Part shown: positions 1-9,424 of the stretch, one piece after another
Layout of the letters: every line of letters starts with the position of its first letter
How positions within the stretch are numbered: position 1 is the first letter of the stretch
Origin: Methanofollis formosanus
GTDB taxonomy: Archaea; Halobacteriota; Methanomicrobia; Methanomicrobiales; Methanofollaceae
Reading direction: 5' to 3'
DNA length: 64,000 bases
NCBI RefSeq assembly: GCF_019633745.1
Contig: NZ_CP037968.1
Span: 2,114,789-2,178,788 of the forward strand
The notes under the pieces: generated by a model
What the model was told of the DNA's origin: nothing
Database searches by the model: none
Seen by the model: the letters and a program-made list of their open reading frames with translations, nothing else
Made by a program: the position numbers and the translations under genes

Positions 1-2229
1 GAAATGACTTCGGTAGGGCTGCCTGTACCGAAAGCATTCGTTGTGACCGCTCAGGCCTTCAGAAAATTCCTTGTAGAGACCGGGCTTGAGGATTCCATCT
101 TTACCCTCCTCTCAGACCTTGATGTCGACAACAACGAAGCGCTTGAAGAAGTCTCCCAGAGCGTCAAAGATCTTGTCCTTGGCGCGAAGATGCCCGAAGG
201 AATAAAAGAGGAAGTTCTTGCCGCCTATGCCTCGATGGGTGACGGAGAGATGGTGGTCGCCGTCCGTTCCAGTGCCACGGCCGAAGACCTCCCTGACGCC
301 AGCTTTGCCGGGCAGCAGGAGACCTACCTGAATATCAAGGGCGAGGCCGATGTGATCGAGGCCGTCCAGATGTGCTGGGCGTCCCTGTACGGTGCCCGTG
401 CCATATACTACCGGGCGAAACAGGGCTTCGACGACCGGACCGTCAACATCGCAGTCGTGGTCCAGCAGCTCATCGGCTCTGAAAAGTCTGGCGTGATGTT
501 CTCATCGCACCCGGTGAGCGGCGAACCCCTCACCATCATCGAGGGTTCCTGGGGACTTGGAGAGGCAGTGGTCTCCGGCAGCGTCTCACCCGACAAGTAT
601 GTCTACGACCGCCGGCTCAAGCGGGTCGTCGACCGCCTCATCTCAAACAAAGAATACATGATCGTCCCGGTCGGGGAGCACGGCACCGAACTGGTGGAGA
701 TCCCCAAGGACCGCCAGGACGAACCGGTCCTCACCGACACGGAGGTCGAGCGCCTCGCGGAGTTCGGCCGGATCTCCGAGGAGCACTACGGCGTCCCCCA
801 GGACCTCGAGTGGGGGACCGTCGGGGACACCATCTATATCCTCCAGTCCAGGCCGATCACCACCATCGGGGTGAACGCTCACAAGGCCGCGCCCGCCGCC
901 GCGCCGGCCGGCGAACTGGGTGCGATCATCCTGGAAGGCAACGGTGCCTCTCCGGGCGTGGCAAGCGGCCCGGTGATCATCGTCCACGACGTCAAGGACC
1001 TCGGCAAAGTCAGGGACGGCGACATCCTCGTGGCGAAGATGACGAACCCCGATATGGTTCCGGCGATGCGCAAGGTCTCCGGCATCGTCACCGATGAGGG
1101 CGGGATGACCTGCCACGCAGCGATCGTCTCGAGGGAACTCGGCACCCCGGCGGTCGTCGGGACGAAGACGGCCACAAAGACATTGAAGAACGGGCAGGTC
1201 GTCACCATCGACGGCGAGAAAGGCCTGGTCTTCGAAGGTGCGGCCGCAGTTCCGGCCGGCGCCCAGGCGGTGCCCGCAGCCCAGATGGTCGGTGCGGCCG
1301 TCGCGCAGGCCCCGATCATCACCGCCACGAGCATCAAGGTGAACGTCTCCATGCCCGAGGCCGCCACGCGGGCTGCAAATTCCGGTGCAGACGGCGTCGG
1401 ACTCCTGCGGATCGAACACCTCATCCTCGGCCTGAACAAGACCCCCGGCTGGTTCATCAAGAACGGCAAGGAAGAGGAGTTCATCTCCGAACTCTATACC
1501 GGGATCAAGACCGTCCTCGACGCCTTCCCGGGCAAGCCGGTCTGGGTCAGAACCCTCGACGCCCCCACCGACGAGTTCAGGAACATGCTCGGCGGCGAGG
1601 ACGAACCTGAGGAGCACAACCCGATGCTCGGCTGGCGCGGGATCCGCCGCGACCTCCAGAGCGAGGCCCAGTTCAGGATGCAGGTCGAGACCTTCAAGCG
1701 GCTCTGGGACCAGGGCTACGACAACCTGGGCCTGATGTTCCCACTCGTCTCCCACCCCGACCAGTTCGTCAGGGCGAAAGAGCTCCTCGCCGGCTGGGGC
1801 GTGGACGTCGACGCCGTCGACCTCGGCATCATGATCGAGATCCCGGCGTGCGCCATCCTCATCGAGGACTTCTGCAAGGCGGGCATCTCGTTTGCCTCCT
1901 TCGGGACCAACGACCTGATCCAGTACACCATCGCCATCGACCGGAACAACCAGCTGGTCACCCCCATGTACTGGCCCAAGCACCCGGCGGTGCTTAAGCT
2001 GATCCACGACGCCATCGCCGTCTGCCGTGAGTACGATGTGGAGTGCTCCATCTGCGGCCAGGCCGGTTCGGACCCCAAGATGGTCGAGTGGTTGATAAGA
2101 AACGGGATCACCAGCGTATCTGCAAACATCGATGCCGTCCCCAAGATCAGGGAGACGGCGGCACGGACAGAGAAGCGGATGATCCTCGACGCAGTGAGAT
2201 CCAGGAATGCAGAAGAACGGAATCTCTGA
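1..2229 (+). CDS. ppsA: Phosphoenolpyruvate synthase, 5' end outside window
   Basis: This is the gluconeogenic enzyme that makes PEP from pyruvate and ATP. An N-terminal ATP-grasp PPDK domain carries RSSATAEDLPDASFAGQ near residue 88. The swivelling phosphohistidine domain has GGMTCHAAIVS with the carrier His at about 371 (numbered from the first ATG). The C-terminal PEP/pyruvate TIM barrel carries SICGQAGS with catalytic Cys near 684. The frame is open from base 1 and reads E-M-T-S-V-G-L-P-V-P. Family members have about 25 residues before this (the GGKGASLGEM region), so the true start lies upstream. Ala/Pro-rich linkers join the domains near 291-305 and 412-438. The end overlaps mfnA by 23 bases. 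Confidence 0.96.
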   Translation, partial: EMTSVGLPVPKAFVVTAQAFRKFLVETGLEDSIFTLLSDLDVDNNEALEEVSQSVKDLVLGAKMPEGIKEEVLAAYASMGDGEMVVAVRSSATAEDLPDASFAGQQETYLNIKGEADVIEAVQMCWASLYGARAIYYRAKQGFDDRTVNIAVVVQQLIGSEKSGVMFSSHPVSGEPLTIIEGSWGLGEAVVSGSVSPDKYVYDRRLKRVVDRLISNKEYMIVPVGEHGTELVEIPKDRQDEPVLTDTEVERLAEFGRISEEHYGVPQDLEWGTVGDTIYILQSRPITTIGVNAHKAAPAAAPAGELGAIILEGNGASPGVASGPVIIVHDVKDLGKVRDGDILVAKMTNPDMVPAMRKVSGIVTDEGGMTCHAAIVSRELGTPAVVGTKTATKTLKNGQVVTIDGEKGLVFEGAAAVPAGAQAVPAAQMVGAAVAQAPIITATSIKVNVSMPEAATRAANSGADGVGLLRIEHLILGLNKTPGWFIKNGKEEEFISELYTGIKTVLDAFPGKPVWVRTLDAPTDEFRNMLGGEDEPEEHNPMLGWRGIRRDLQSEAQFRMQVETFKRLWDQGYDNLGLMFPLVSHPDQFVRAKELLAGWGVDVDAVDLGIMIEIPACAILIEDFCKAGISFASFGTNDLIQYTIAIDRNNQLVTPMYWPKHPAVLKLIHDAIAVCREYDVECSICGQAGSDPKMVEWLIRNGITSVSANIDAVPKIRETAARTEKRMILDAVRSRNAEERNL

Positions 2230-3310
2230 AGAGGAACTTTTTTCCTTCCTCTCTTTGAAGAAAGACGAGGATTCGAACTATCATCACGTGCTGAGTTCGA
2301 TGTGCACCATCCCCCACCCGATCGCGGTGCGGGCGCATCAGATGTTCGTCGAGGCAAACCTCGGCGACCCGGGTCTCTTCGTGGGGACGGCTTCGATCGA
2401 GGAACTCCTTATCGAACGGTTGGGCACGCTCTTCCACCACCCGGAGGCCGGCGGGTATGCCACCTCGGGCGGGACCGAGTCCAACCTCCAGGCGCTGCGG
2501 ATCTTTGCCAAGATGAAGGGTTCGAGGCGGCCGAACGTGGTGGTCCCCGAGTCCGCGCATTTTTCGTTCGAGAAGGCCTGCGATATTCTCTCGCTCGAGA
2601 TGCGGACCGTCCCGTCTGACGAGACCTTCAGGATGGGTGTCGACGCCCTCCAGGAACGGATGGACGAGAACACCTGCTGTGTCGTCGCCATCGCCGGAAC
2701 GACCGAGTACGGCGTCATCGACCCGATCAAAGCGGTCTCGGAGATCACCCACGATGCCGGTGTCCCCCTCCATGTGGACGCCGCCTTCGGCGGTCTGGTG
2801 ATACCCTTCCTTGACCCGGAGATCCCCTTCGACTTCGCCCTGCCCGGCGTCTCCTCCATTGCGGTGGATCCGCACAAGATGGGGATGAGCACCATCCCAT
2901 GCGGGAGTCTGCTGGTCCGCGAGCCCTCGTGGTTCGGCCTCCTCAATGTGGAGACCCCGTACCTGACGGTGAAGCAGGAGTGCACCCTGGCCGGGACCAG
3001 GTCCGGAGGTGCGGTCGTCAGTGCCTTTGCGGTCCTCGAATATCTGGGGATGAACGGGATGAAGGCGGTCGTCGAAGGATGCATGAAGAATACCCGCCGG
3101 TTGATCGAGGGGATGGAGACCTACGGCTACCGGCGTGCGGTCACGCCCGACCTGAACGTGGCGACCTTCGAGGCTGGCACCGGCACCGTCCCGCCCGGAT
3201 GGCGGGTCTCATGGACCAGGCGCGGCCACATGCGCACGGTCATGATGCCCCATGTGACCAGGGACGTGATCGAGGAGTTCTTACGAGAGATTGGTGAGAT
3301 GGATGCTTGA
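2207..3310 (+). CDS. mfnA: L-tyrosine/L-aspartate decarboxylase MfnA
   Basis: This is a PLP-dependent group II decarboxylase of 367 residues. In methanogens MfnA makes tyramine for methanofuran and can make beta-alanine for coenzyme A. The sequence shows [11 protein letters not shown], the HVDAAFGG Asp motif and the PLP-lysine motif VDPHKMGMS, with Lys near residue 224. The length matches archaeal MfnA. The ATG lies inside the end of ppsA, so the two genes are probably co-transcribed and translationally coupled. Confidence 0.95.
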   Translation: MQKNGISEEELFSFLSLKKDEDSNYHHVLSSMCTIPHPIAVRAHQMFVEANLGDPGLFVGTASIEELLIERLGTLFHHPEAGGYATSGGTESNLQALRIFAKMKGSRRPNVVVPESAHFSFEKACDILSLEMRTVPSDETFRMGVDALQERMDENTCCVVAIAGTTEYGVIDPIKAVSEITHDAGVPLHVDAAFGGLVIPFLDPEIPFDFALPGVSSIAVDPHKMGMSTIPCGSLLVREPSWFGLLNVETPYLTVKQECTLAGTRSGGAVVSAFAVLEYLGMNGMKAVVEGCMKNTRRLIEGMETYGYRRAVTPDLNVATFEAGTGTVPPGWRVSWTRRGHMRTVMMPHVTRDVIEEFLREIGEMDA

Positions 3311-3854
3311 ACGTCTGATTGAATCACTGGAAGCCGCGCCGATGGTGCAACGGGGAGACTACCACTACTTTATCCACCCGATCACCGACGGGGTCCCGCT
3401 TCTCGACCCGGCCCTGCTGCGCGATGTGGCGTGCGCGATGGTCACGGTCATGGACCTCCACGGCGTGGACAAGATCGTCACCGCCGAGGCGATGGGGATC
3501 CATATCGGGACCGCGCTCTCGCTGATGACCGACATCCCGTTGAACATCCTGCGCAAGCGTTCCTATTCCTTGCCCGGGGAGATTGCCGTCCATCAGTCGA
3601 CCGGGTACTCGACCGGACAGCTGTACCTGAACGGGATCGAGAAGGGAGACCGGGTGGTCGTGATCGACGACGTGATCTCCACCGGCGGGACGCTGAAGGC
3701 GGTGCTTGCCGCCCTCGAGAATGCAGGGGCCGAGATCGTCGATGTCTGCGTGGTGATCCAGCGCGGCGAGCCCGAGCTCGGACGGGCGTACACTCCCTTA
3801 GTCACGATTGATGTGGATGCCGACGGAGTCAGGGTCATTGATACCTGCCGCTGA
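3303..3854 (+). CDS. hpt: Hypoxanthine/guanine phosphoribosyltransferase (archaeal Hpt)
   Basis: This is a purine-salvage enzyme that transfers phosphoribose from PRPP to hypoxanthine or guanine. The PRPP-binding loop reads [13 protein letters not shown] and is preceded by the flexible-loop region KRSYSLPGE, as in archaeal Hpt/Apt-like proteins. I chose the ATG at 3303 because GGTGAG sits 5-10 bases upstream. In-frame TTG 3291 and GTG 3294 overlap that site. It overlaps the mfnA end by 8 bases. A purine-specific assignment rather than adenine is inferred from overall similarity. Confidence 0.88.
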   Translation: MLERLIESLEAAPMVQRGDYHYFIHPITDGVPLLDPALLRDVACAMVTVMDLHGVDKIVTAEAMGIHIGTALSLMTDIPLNILRKRSYSLPGEIAVHQSTGYSTGQLYLNGIEKGDRVVVIDDVISTGGTLKAVLAALENAGAEIVDVCVVIQRGEPELGRAYTPLVTIDVDADGVRVIDTCR

Positions 3855-4794
3855 ACTGGCGGACAGGGTGCGGGCGGCGGGAGCGCGGCGGATCGTCCTC
3901 CAGCTCCCGGACGGGCTGAAGCGCCGGGCCCCCGCTCTGGTCCGGGCGCTCGGAGCGGAAGGGATCGAGGTCGCGGCCGTCGCCGGCGATCCGTGTTATG
4001 GGGCCTGCGACCTGGCCCTGGACACCGTCGCCCTGACCGGGGCCGACCTCCTGGTCCATATCGGGCATGCGCCGGTCGAGGAGCGGGAGGGGGTGCTGTA
4101 CGAGTACCTCTCCTTCGACTTCGACCCCGCCGCGGTGGCAGCGGCCCTCCCCCTCCTCAACGGCACCGAGGTGGGCCTGGTCACCACCGTCCAGCACGTT
4201 CATCTTCTCAAGGAAGTCACGGAAGTCCTGGCCACACACGGGATCAGGGCCGAGGTCGGACCGGGCGATGGGCGGACCCCGCTCCCGGGCCAGGTGCTCG
4301 GGTGCAGTTATGCGAATGCCCGCGCCCTCTCGGCCCCAGAGATCCTGTATGTCGGGACCGGCGTCTTTCATGCCATCGGCGTCGCCCTTGCCACCGGCAA
4401 GCATGTCGTCGCTCTCGATCCGTACTCCGGCGAGGTGCGCGAGGTCTCGGGGGACGCCGACCGCCTGCTCCGCCGGCGCTTCGCCCTCATCGAGAAGGCG
4501 CGGTCGGCCGAATGCGTCGGGATCATCCTCTCCACCAAGAGCGGGCAGGCACGGCCCGCCCTCGCGGCGCGCCTGGCCGCGCTCTCCGAGAAGGCGGTGG
4601 TGATCACGATGCGCGAGGTCTCGGCGGCCGAGATGGTCAACTTCGGGTGCGGGGCCTACGTGAACACCGCCTGTCCCCGCCTGGCCTACGACGACCAGGT
4701 CCGCTTCCCGGTGCCGCTCCTCACCCCACAGGAGTTCGAGGTTCTGGTCGGGGTGCGGGCCTGGGAGGAGTACGAGGTCGACGAGATCGTGTGA
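3838..4794 (+). CDS. dph2: 2-(3-amino-3-carboxypropyl)histidine synthase (diphthamide biosynthesis Dph2)
   Basis: This is a radical-type iron-sulfur enzyme that transfers the aminocarboxypropyl group of SAM to the target histidine of elongation factor 2, the first step of diphthamide synthesis. The three cluster cysteines lie in CYGACD, LGCSYAN and NTACPR, one per domain, as in the archaeal homodimer. The C-terminus ends [16 protein letters not shown], typical for the family. The start is uncertain. TTG 3838 gives [11 protein letters not shown], which fits archaeal homologues and has GGAG 9 bases upstream. ATG 3817 would add seven residues. The gene overlaps the hpt end. Confidence 0.92.
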   Translation: MIPAAELADRVRAAGARRIVLQLPDGLKRRAPALVRALGAEGIEVAAVAGDPCYGACDLALDTVALTGADLLVHIGHAPVEEREGVLYEYLSFDFDPAAVAAALPLLNGTEVGLVTTVQHVHLLKEVTEVLATHGIRAEVGPGDGRTPLPGQVLGCSYANARALSAPEILYVGTGVFHAIGVALATGKHVVALDPYSGEVREVSGDADRLLRRRFALIEKARSAECVGIILSTKSGQARPALAARLAALSEKAVVITMREVSAAEMVNFGCGAYVNTACPRLAYDDQVRFPVPLLTPQEFEVLVGVRAWEEYEVDEIV

Positions 4795-4893
4795 GGCGCC
4801 GGGGAGAGGTTCCCGGGTCTGTGACCCCGACCCTTCCCGCCTGCCCGGCCGTGTTTCGCAAGATTGATGAACTTTCACGGCGAGGCTGAATTT

Positions 4894-5286
4894 ATGTGGC
4901 CTCCAGGCGAGCGCGGCCTTCCTCTTCTCGGTCTGGCCGTCGTATTTTCCATCGTGCTTGTCGCTCTCCTCCTGTATCCGCACTATGGCGGGTACTACGT
5001 CGCCCACCCGGCCGAACCGGGGGCGGACAGTGCGGTCGTTCACCTCTCTGAGAACGACGTTCTCGCCTGTCCGGCACTGTACGACCTGGTGATAAAGGGT
5101 GAGAAAGTCCTCCGCCCTTCACCCTTCACCTATTCAGGAATCATGTGGTGGCATGAGAATCTGATGGAAGGATGGAGCCCTCGTCTCATCACCCGTCTCG
5201 AAGACCGTGCGCTCCTTGGAAAGATCTCTCCGACGTTTGTCGAGTATGAGGGTTCGTATTTCTCTGTCGCAGTCGTCAGGGGGTGA
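4894..5286 (+). CDS. Small single-pass membrane protein, unknown function
   Basis: This encodes about 130 residues. One hydrophobic segment at about residues 8-28 (LLGLAVVFSIVLVALLLYP) is followed by a soluble domain rich in aromatic residues (YGGYYVAHP, IMWWHENLMEGW), probably outside the membrane. ATG 4894 is preferred over upstream TTG/ATG codons because GGCGAGG lies about 8 bases before it. It sits 99 bases after dph2 and 60 bases before the methyltransferase on the same strand. I do not recognise a family. Confidence 0.7.
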   Translation: MWPPGERGLPLLGLAVVFSIVLVALLLYPHYGGYYVAHPAEPGADSAVVHLSENDVLACPALYDLVIKGEKVLRPSPFTYSGIMWWHENLMEGWSPRLITRLEDRALLGKISPTFVEYEGSYFSVAVVRG

Positions 5287-5346
5287 GGTGCCGAAGTATC
5301 CCCCGGCACCTTCATCCGCTCTCCTCGCCAACGCGTACTGCAGAAT

Positions 5347-5964
5347 ATGAGGCTGAAACACCTGGAGATGAAACTCCAGCGGCTGAAGGGTTTTCCCGCC
5401 CCGCGGCCGGTACTGGAGCAATACGCGACGCCCGCCGACGTCGCCGCCCGCCTCCTGTACCATGCCTCGACCGAGGGTGCGATCGGGGGCCGGCGGGTCC
5501 TCGACCTCGGGTGCGGGACCGGTGTCCTTGCCTGCGGTGCGGCCCTCCTCGGTGCCGGGGAGGTCGTCGGGATCGACCTGGACCTCGGGGCCCTGCAGGC
5601 CGCCCGGAGCAATGCGGATGACCTCGAGGTGGACCTTGACCTCGTCCGCGGCCAGGTCGGCACCACTTTTCCGATCCGTCCCGACACCTTCGAGACCGTC
5701 GTGATGAACCCTCCCTTTGGGGCGCAGAAGAAACATGCCGATAGGCCCTTCATCGACTGCGCTCTCATGGCGGCGCCGGTCGTCTATGGGATCTTCAATG
5801 CGGGCTCGCTGGACTTTGTCGAGAAGTACGTGGAAGGGCGGGGCGAGGTCACCGGAGCGGTCGAGGGCTCGTTCGCGATCCCGAGGACTTTTGCCTTCCA
5901 CCGGAAGGACCGGATGGAGATCCCGGTCGAGATCCTCAGGATCGAGAGGACTGAAGGATGCTGA
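5347..5964 (+). CDS. METTL5-type N6-adenine rRNA methyltransferase homologue
   Basis: This 205-residue class I SAM-dependent methyltransferase has motif [16 protein letters not shown] near residue 50, the acidic VVGIDLD of motif II and the N6-adenine catalytic motif [15 protein letters not shown] near 120. NPPF followed by GAQ and a conserved histidine is the signature of METTL5, which methylates one adenine of small-subunit rRNA in eukaryotes. An rRNA substrate in this archaeon is inferred. It overlaps the next gene by 7 bases. Confidence 0.88.
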   Translation: MRLKHLEMKLQRLKGFPAPRPVLEQYATPADVAARLLYHASTEGAIGGRRVLDLGCGTGVLACGAALLGAGEVVGIDLDLGALQAARSNADDLEVDLDLVRGQVGTTFPIRPDTFETVVMNPPFGAQKKHADRPFIDCALMAAPVVYGIFNAGSLDFVEKYVEGRGEVTGAVEGSFAIPRTFAFHRKDRMEIPVEILRIERTEGC

Positions 5965-7139
5965 AGGAACTCAGGTCGGTCCTCGCCCTCTCCTGGGGTC
6001 ACTTCGTCATCGACGTCTACTCGCCGGTCATCCCGGCGGTCCTCCCTCTGCTCATCGCGACGCACGGGTGGTCGTATGCCGTCGCCGGTCTCCTGGTCGC
6101 GGGGTTCAACATCACCTCCTCGTTCCTCCAGCCCTTTGTCGGGTGGCTTGCGGACCGGCGCGGCGTCGCCGTCCCCTTCCCGGTCCCCTTTCTCATCGCA
6201 TCAGTTTGTATTGGTGTCTTCGGGTTCATCGGGAGTTATCCGGTCCTGCTGCTCTGCGCCTGTCTTGCGGCCTTCGGCGCGGCGCTCTTCCATCCGTCGG
6301 CGATGGCGATGGTCAACCGCCTGACCAGGACGGAGAACCGCGGGCGGTTGACTTCGATCTTCGTCATCGGCGGTAACCTGGGCTTTGCCCTGGGGCCGGT
6401 TCTCGCAGGTCTGGCCGTCGGCGCCTTCGGTCTCCAGGGCCTCATCTTCCTTGCCGTACCCGGTCTCCTGATGGCGGGCCTCTTCAACTTCCTCCTGCCT
6501 GCCGAAGAGACCGGACCGATGAAGAGAACGGAAGAGGAAGCAGAGGCGGAGGGACCGGTCTCGTTCAGGCCGATCGCGATGGTCGTCGGCGTCGGGGCGT
6601 TGAGGTCGTGGGCGATCTTTGCCGCCGTCGCGTTCCTCCCGACCTATCTCCACACCGCCCTCGAGGTCGACCTGATCACCGCCAACACCCTCGTCTCCCT
6701 GATGCTCGTTGCCGGAGTCGTCGGGCAGTATGTCGGCGGCGCTCTCTCCGATACCTACGGGCGAAAAGAATACACCTTCCTCGGCCTCGCCGCGTCGGTC
6801 CCGCCCTTCGTGCTCTTCCTCACCACAGGTGGCCTTCTCTCTTATGCCGCCCTCCTCCTCTTCGGCTTCCTCCTCTGGTCCACCTTCTCCGTGACCGTGG
6901 CGATGGGCCAGGAAGTGATGCCGGGAAGGGCGGGCCTCGCCTCAGGACTGATGCTTGGCCTGGCCGTCGGGGCGGGAGGTCTGGGAGTGATCGTGAGCGG
7001 GGTGGTCGCCGACGCCTTCACCCTGAACACCGCTCTCGCCACCCTGCTCCTTCCCATCATTGCCGCCGCCCTCCTCACCCTCTTCGTCCCCTATCCGTGG
7101 GCCTCGTTCGGGCGGAGGGTGAGGTCGGGGGCGCGGTGA
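5958..7139 (+). CDS. MFS transporter, fosmidomycin-resistance (Fsr) type
   Basis: This 393-residue major facilitator protein has about 12 hydrophobic segments. The N-terminal [19 protein letters not shown] resembles the Fsr subfamily signature. The loop after helix 2 carries GWLADRRG and the one after helix 8 [11 protein letters not shown]. An acidic cytoplasmic loop (residues about 188-206) separates the two halves. The start overlaps the METTL5-like gene. Archaea use the mevalonate route and lack the fosmidomycin target, so the natural substrate is unknown. Confidence 0.85.
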   Translation: MLKELRSVLALSWGHFVIDVYSPVIPAVLPLLIATHGWSYAVAGLLVAGFNITSSFLQPFVGWLADRRGVAVPFPVPFLIASVCIGVFGFIGSYPVLLLCACLAAFGAALFHPSAMAMVNRLTRTENRGRLTSIFVIGGNLGFALGPVLAGLAVGAFGLQGLIFLAVPGLLMAGLFNFLLPAEETGPMKRTEEEAEAEGPVSFRPIAMVVGVGALRSWAIFAAVAFLPTYLHTALEVDLITANTLVSLMLVAGVVGQYVGGALSDTYGRKEYTFLGLAASVPPFVLFLTTGGLLSYAALLLFGFLLWSTFSVTVAMGQEVMPGRAGLASGLMLGLAVGAGGLGVIVSGVVADAFTLNTALATLLLPIIAAALLTLFVPYPWASFGRRVRSGAR

Positions 7140-7189
7140 CCTGGCTCTGATACTTTTTTTCGTGACCTCATGATCCGGTGCCGCCCTCC

Positions 7190-7447
7190 CCCTCCGATGG
7201 GAGAGTGTGAGAAGACGTGATGGAATGATCCGACGTGCCGCCCTCAATTGCAAAATCTACCTCGCCGTCTCGCGCCGGGGGGCCGTGCCCCCCGGACCCC
7301 CCACGGACGAAGATAGCCGAGGGGCGGCGGGTCAAGAGATCTCTGGTCGTTCCCCTATCACGAGGAGAAGGATCAAGGATCATCTCACACCCCGGAAACC
7401 AGCACTATGAAATTTTCATCCCGTATGCTTGAGGCGTGATCTCGCCT
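7190..7447 (-). repeat. Composite GC-hairpin repeat, copy A
   Basis: This fills the gap between the MFS gene and the thioredoxin reductase gene. Type I module at 7237-7328: left arm GCCGCCC 7237-7243, right arm GGGCGGC 7322-7328, inner perfect hairpin 7275-7295 (9-bp arms, 3-base loop). The leader module at 7409-7447 reads, on the minus strand, CATACGGGATGAAAATTTC. Its small hairpin is GAGGCG/CGCCTC (7430-7447). The leader lies directly downstream of the minus-strand gene that ends at 7462. No coding sequence is credible here. Confidence 0.8.
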
Positions 7448-7461
7448 CATGTCGAATTCTC

Positions 7462-7755
7462 TTAGTCCGCGTCTTTTTTGAAGAAAAGCCGGCAGTGGCA
7501 GTTGCCGTCCCCTTCGACCTCGTCGCGGTGATAGATGCAGGGGCAGATGATCTTTTTGTCCTCTTCGGCATCGCCGCTCCTGAGCCGGCAGGGACAATAC
7601 TGTTCCCCGAACCTGAGCGTGTTGCGCGCAAGCCCCTTGATCACGGTGCGCAGTTGTTTGTCGTCCGGGTTCAGGGTCCACCCGTTCTTCTGCGCATAAT
7701 CTTTTGCCCAGGTGAGGATCTGCTCTTCGAGTTCTTCCTGCGTCGGTTCAGTCAT
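7462..7755 (-). CDS. ftrB: Ferredoxin:thioredoxin reductase catalytic subunit
   Basis: This 97-residue protein carries the diagnostic cysteine pattern CPC, then CPC followed by H, then CHC (YCPCRLR, ICPCIYHRD, NCHCRLF). These hold the 4Fe-4S cluster and the redox-active disulfide of FTR. It would pass electrons from ferredoxin to a thioredoxin-like partner. No thioredoxin or variable-chain gene is adjacent. AAGGTGAT lies upstream of the ATG. Confidence 0.92.
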   Translation of the reverse strand: MTEPTQEELEEQILTWAKDYAQKNGWTLNPDDKQLRTVIKGLARNTLRFGEQYCPCRLRSGDAEEDKKIICPCIYHRDEVEGDGNCHCRLFFKKDAD

Positions 7756-7799
7756 ATCATCACCTTGTCGGTTCCGGGTTTTAGGTTTTCCCGGTGGTG

Positions 7800-8150
7800 T
7801 CGGAAACTTCTGGAGGGATCAGTCTGTCTGGGATATCTCCCTCGCCAGGAGGGGAGATCGCCCCGCCCCGGAATATGGCCATATTGCCATCCGTTTCAAG
7901 GACAGCGTCCCCGATCCGTGGCTGTATTGGGCTCCGTTTGGGGGCGGGCCAGAAGGACGTTCTTTCGTGTAACGCGGTGCGGAAACCGGGCCTCACCCGG
8001 CCCTCAGAGGGCCGGTATGATTGCGAGTAATGTTAACCCTCGTGGCCACCCGGTACGCCGGTGAAAAGGGTGGGAACGGAGCAAGGATCGGGGGCGAATT
8101 TCCGGGGGTCCGGCATTACCGCATGAAGGTTGTTTGTCGCCGATCTCTCA
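7800..8150. other. GC-rich intergenic stretch with stacked hairpins, no gene seen
   Basis: No credible ORF. The stretch differs from the repeat family on either side. It contains hairpins CCGGG/CCCGG (7986-8000), GGCCCTC/GAGGGCC with a one-base loop (7999-8013) and CCGG-TACG-CCGG (8050-8061). A 9-bp pairing joins 7852-7860 to 8141-8149 and closes about 300 bases. It also contains GTGTAAC, GGAAACC and GGAACGGAGCAA. This suggests a structured RNA, but I could not fit it to SRP or RNase P RNA; strand unknown. Confidence 0.35.
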
Positions 8151-8164
8151 GAGGGGTGGAAAGG

Positions 8165-8445
8165 TGTGATGATCAGAGTGCCGCCCTCATCGTAGAATCT
8201 TCACTGCCATCTCGCGCCGGGGGGGGGAGATTCGAAAATCAAAGATATTCTCAAGCTCCCTTCGGTCGCTCCCACCGGACCCCCCATGACGAAGATAGCC
8301 GGGTGGCTGCACCTGAGAGATGTTGTCCCGATGCCCTGTCGCAATTGATAAAGGATCGATTCCTCTACACCTCGAAACATTGCTCTGAACAATGTTCATG
8401 CAGGATGCTTGAGCCCGGGGTTCACGGCCGAATCTCCACGGCCCT
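8165..8445 (-). repeat. Composite GC-hairpin repeat, copy B (degenerate)
   Basis: Left arm GCCGCCC at 8180-8186 and decayed right arm GGGTGGC at 8301-8307. The central hairpin loop holds about 50 extra bases compared with other copies, so the module is about 128 bp. A leader remnant at 8397-8430 (minus strand: TTCGGCCGTGAACCCCGGGC, then CTCAAGCATCCTGCATGAA) lies next to the T-run downstream of purQ. Confidence 0.65.
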
Positions 8446-8450
8446 CGATC

Positions 8451-8457
8451 AAAAAAA
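8451..8457 (-). terminator. T-run downstream of purQ
   Basis: Seven consecutive T residues on the minus strand, 19 bases after the purQ stop. Archaeal RNA polymerase stops at T-runs without needing a hairpin. The repeat leader follows directly. Confidence 0.5.
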
Positions 8458-8476
8458 GTATTTCAGGATTTTTTGC

Positions 8477-9178
8477 TCACTCGCGCTCTTCGATGCTCTT
8501 GATCATCCCGAGGAAGACCTTCTTCCCGTCGGCCGATCCGAGCACCTCCTCTGAGGCCCGCTCCGGGTGGGGCATCATGCAGAGGACATTGCGGGCAGGC
8601 CCGCCGAGGACCCCGGTGATGTTTTCCGCGGCGCCGTTCGGGTTCACGGCCGGGGTCACCTCGCCCTGCTCGTCGCAGAAACGGAACGCCACTCTCTCCT
8701 CGGCGTTGAGCCTGGCGAGTTCTTCAGGTGAGGCGACGTACCGGCCTTCCTTGTGGGCGATCGGGATCCTGACCACCTCGCCCTTCTTGAAGAGACGGGT
8801 GAACGGCGAGGTGTTCTCCTCGACACGCAGGCAGACCGGTTTGCAGATGAAGGTCGGGCTGGCATTTATCGTGAAGATGCCCGGCACCATCCCGCTCTCC
8901 GCCCCGATCTGTGCGCCGTTGCAGATCCCGAGGACCAGTCCGCCGGCCTGCGCATGCCTGACCACCGCGTCCATGACCCCGGTCCGTGCGGCGATCGCCC
9001 CGGCCCTGAGATAGTCACCGTAGCTGAATCCGCCGGGGAGGACGATCGCGTCGTAGTCCTCTTTGAGTCCGTCCTTGTACCAGACAAGATCGCAGTCGAC
9101 CCCGCAGACCTCTGAGATGACGTACTGGACGTCGCGGTCGCAGTTGCTCCCCCCGAACTGGACCACCGCGAACTTCAT
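8477..9178 (-). CDS. purQ: Phosphoribosylformylglycinamidine synthase subunit PurQ
   Basis: This is the glutaminase subunit of FGAM synthase (de novo purine step 4), releasing ammonia for PurL. It has a class I amidotransferase fold, with LPGGFSYGDYLRAG near residue 47, the nucleophile Cys86 in LVLGICNGAQIG and the C-terminal MMPHPERA His/Glu. I chose ATG 9178 (MKFAVVQFGG), 233 residues, over an upstream in-frame extension. Its start overlaps the purS stop by 4 bases (ATGA). purL is not in the window. Confidence 0.96.
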   Translation of the reverse strand: MKFAVVQFGGSNCDRDVQYVISEVCGVDCDLVWYKDGLKEDYDAIVLPGGFSYGDYLRAGAIAARTGVMDAVVRHAQAGGLVLGICNGAQIGAESGMVPGIFTINASPTFICKPVCLRVEENTSPFTRLFKKGEVVRIPIAHKEGRYVASPEELARLNAEERVAFRFCDEQGEVTPAVNPNGAAENITGVLGGPARNVLCMMPHPERASEEVLGSADGKKVFLGMIKSIEERE

Positions 9179-9420
9179 GCCAGTACCTCGACCTCGTAGC
9201 GGTGGATGACCGGGTTGGCAAGGAGCCGTTCGCACATCTGCTCGACCTGCGCCTCTGCGGCCGCCCGGTCCTCCGCCTCCAGCGTGATGGTAAACACCCT
9301 GGCCGTGGAAAGTCCTTCGGTCGCAAACCCGATGTTGGCGAGGGCGTGCTGGATCGCACGCGCCTCGGGATCGAGCATCCCTTCCTTGAGTCCAATCGTA
9401 ACTTTTGCGGTGAATTTCAT
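9175..9420 (-). CDS. purS: Phosphoribosylformylglycinamidine synthase subunit PurS
   Basis: This small 81-residue subunit bridges PurQ and PurL in the archaeal/Gram-positive type FGAM synthase. The sequence MKFTAKVTIGLKEGMLDPEA with the later FTITLEAED strand matches the family in length and content. ATG 9420 is chosen, since the upstream in-frame extension does not look like PurS. It starts 4 bases after the purC stop. Confidence 0.93.
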   Translation of the reverse strand: MKFTAKVTIGLKEGMLDPEARAIQHALANIGFATEGLSTARVFTITLEAEDRAAAEAQVEQMCERLLANPVIHRYEVEVLA

Positions 9421-9424
9421 GCTT

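Noticed and set aside
643-2007. Long open frame of 454 codons antisense to ppsA
   Set aside because: The opposite strand has a clear PEP synthase. The antisense product is low in complexity (Asp/Val/Gly/Arg-rich), has no domain, and is the usual high-GC shadow.
3835-5043. 402-codon open frame antisense to dph2
   Set aside because: Antisense shadow of a conserved gene with no ribosome site or recognisable motif.
7920-8110. SRP RNA or RNase P RNA
   Set aside because: GTGTAAC and GGAACGGAGCAA looked suggestive. But the helix 8 5' strand (CAGG before GGAA) and the RNase P conserved GAGGAAAGTCC and ACAGAA blocks are not found.
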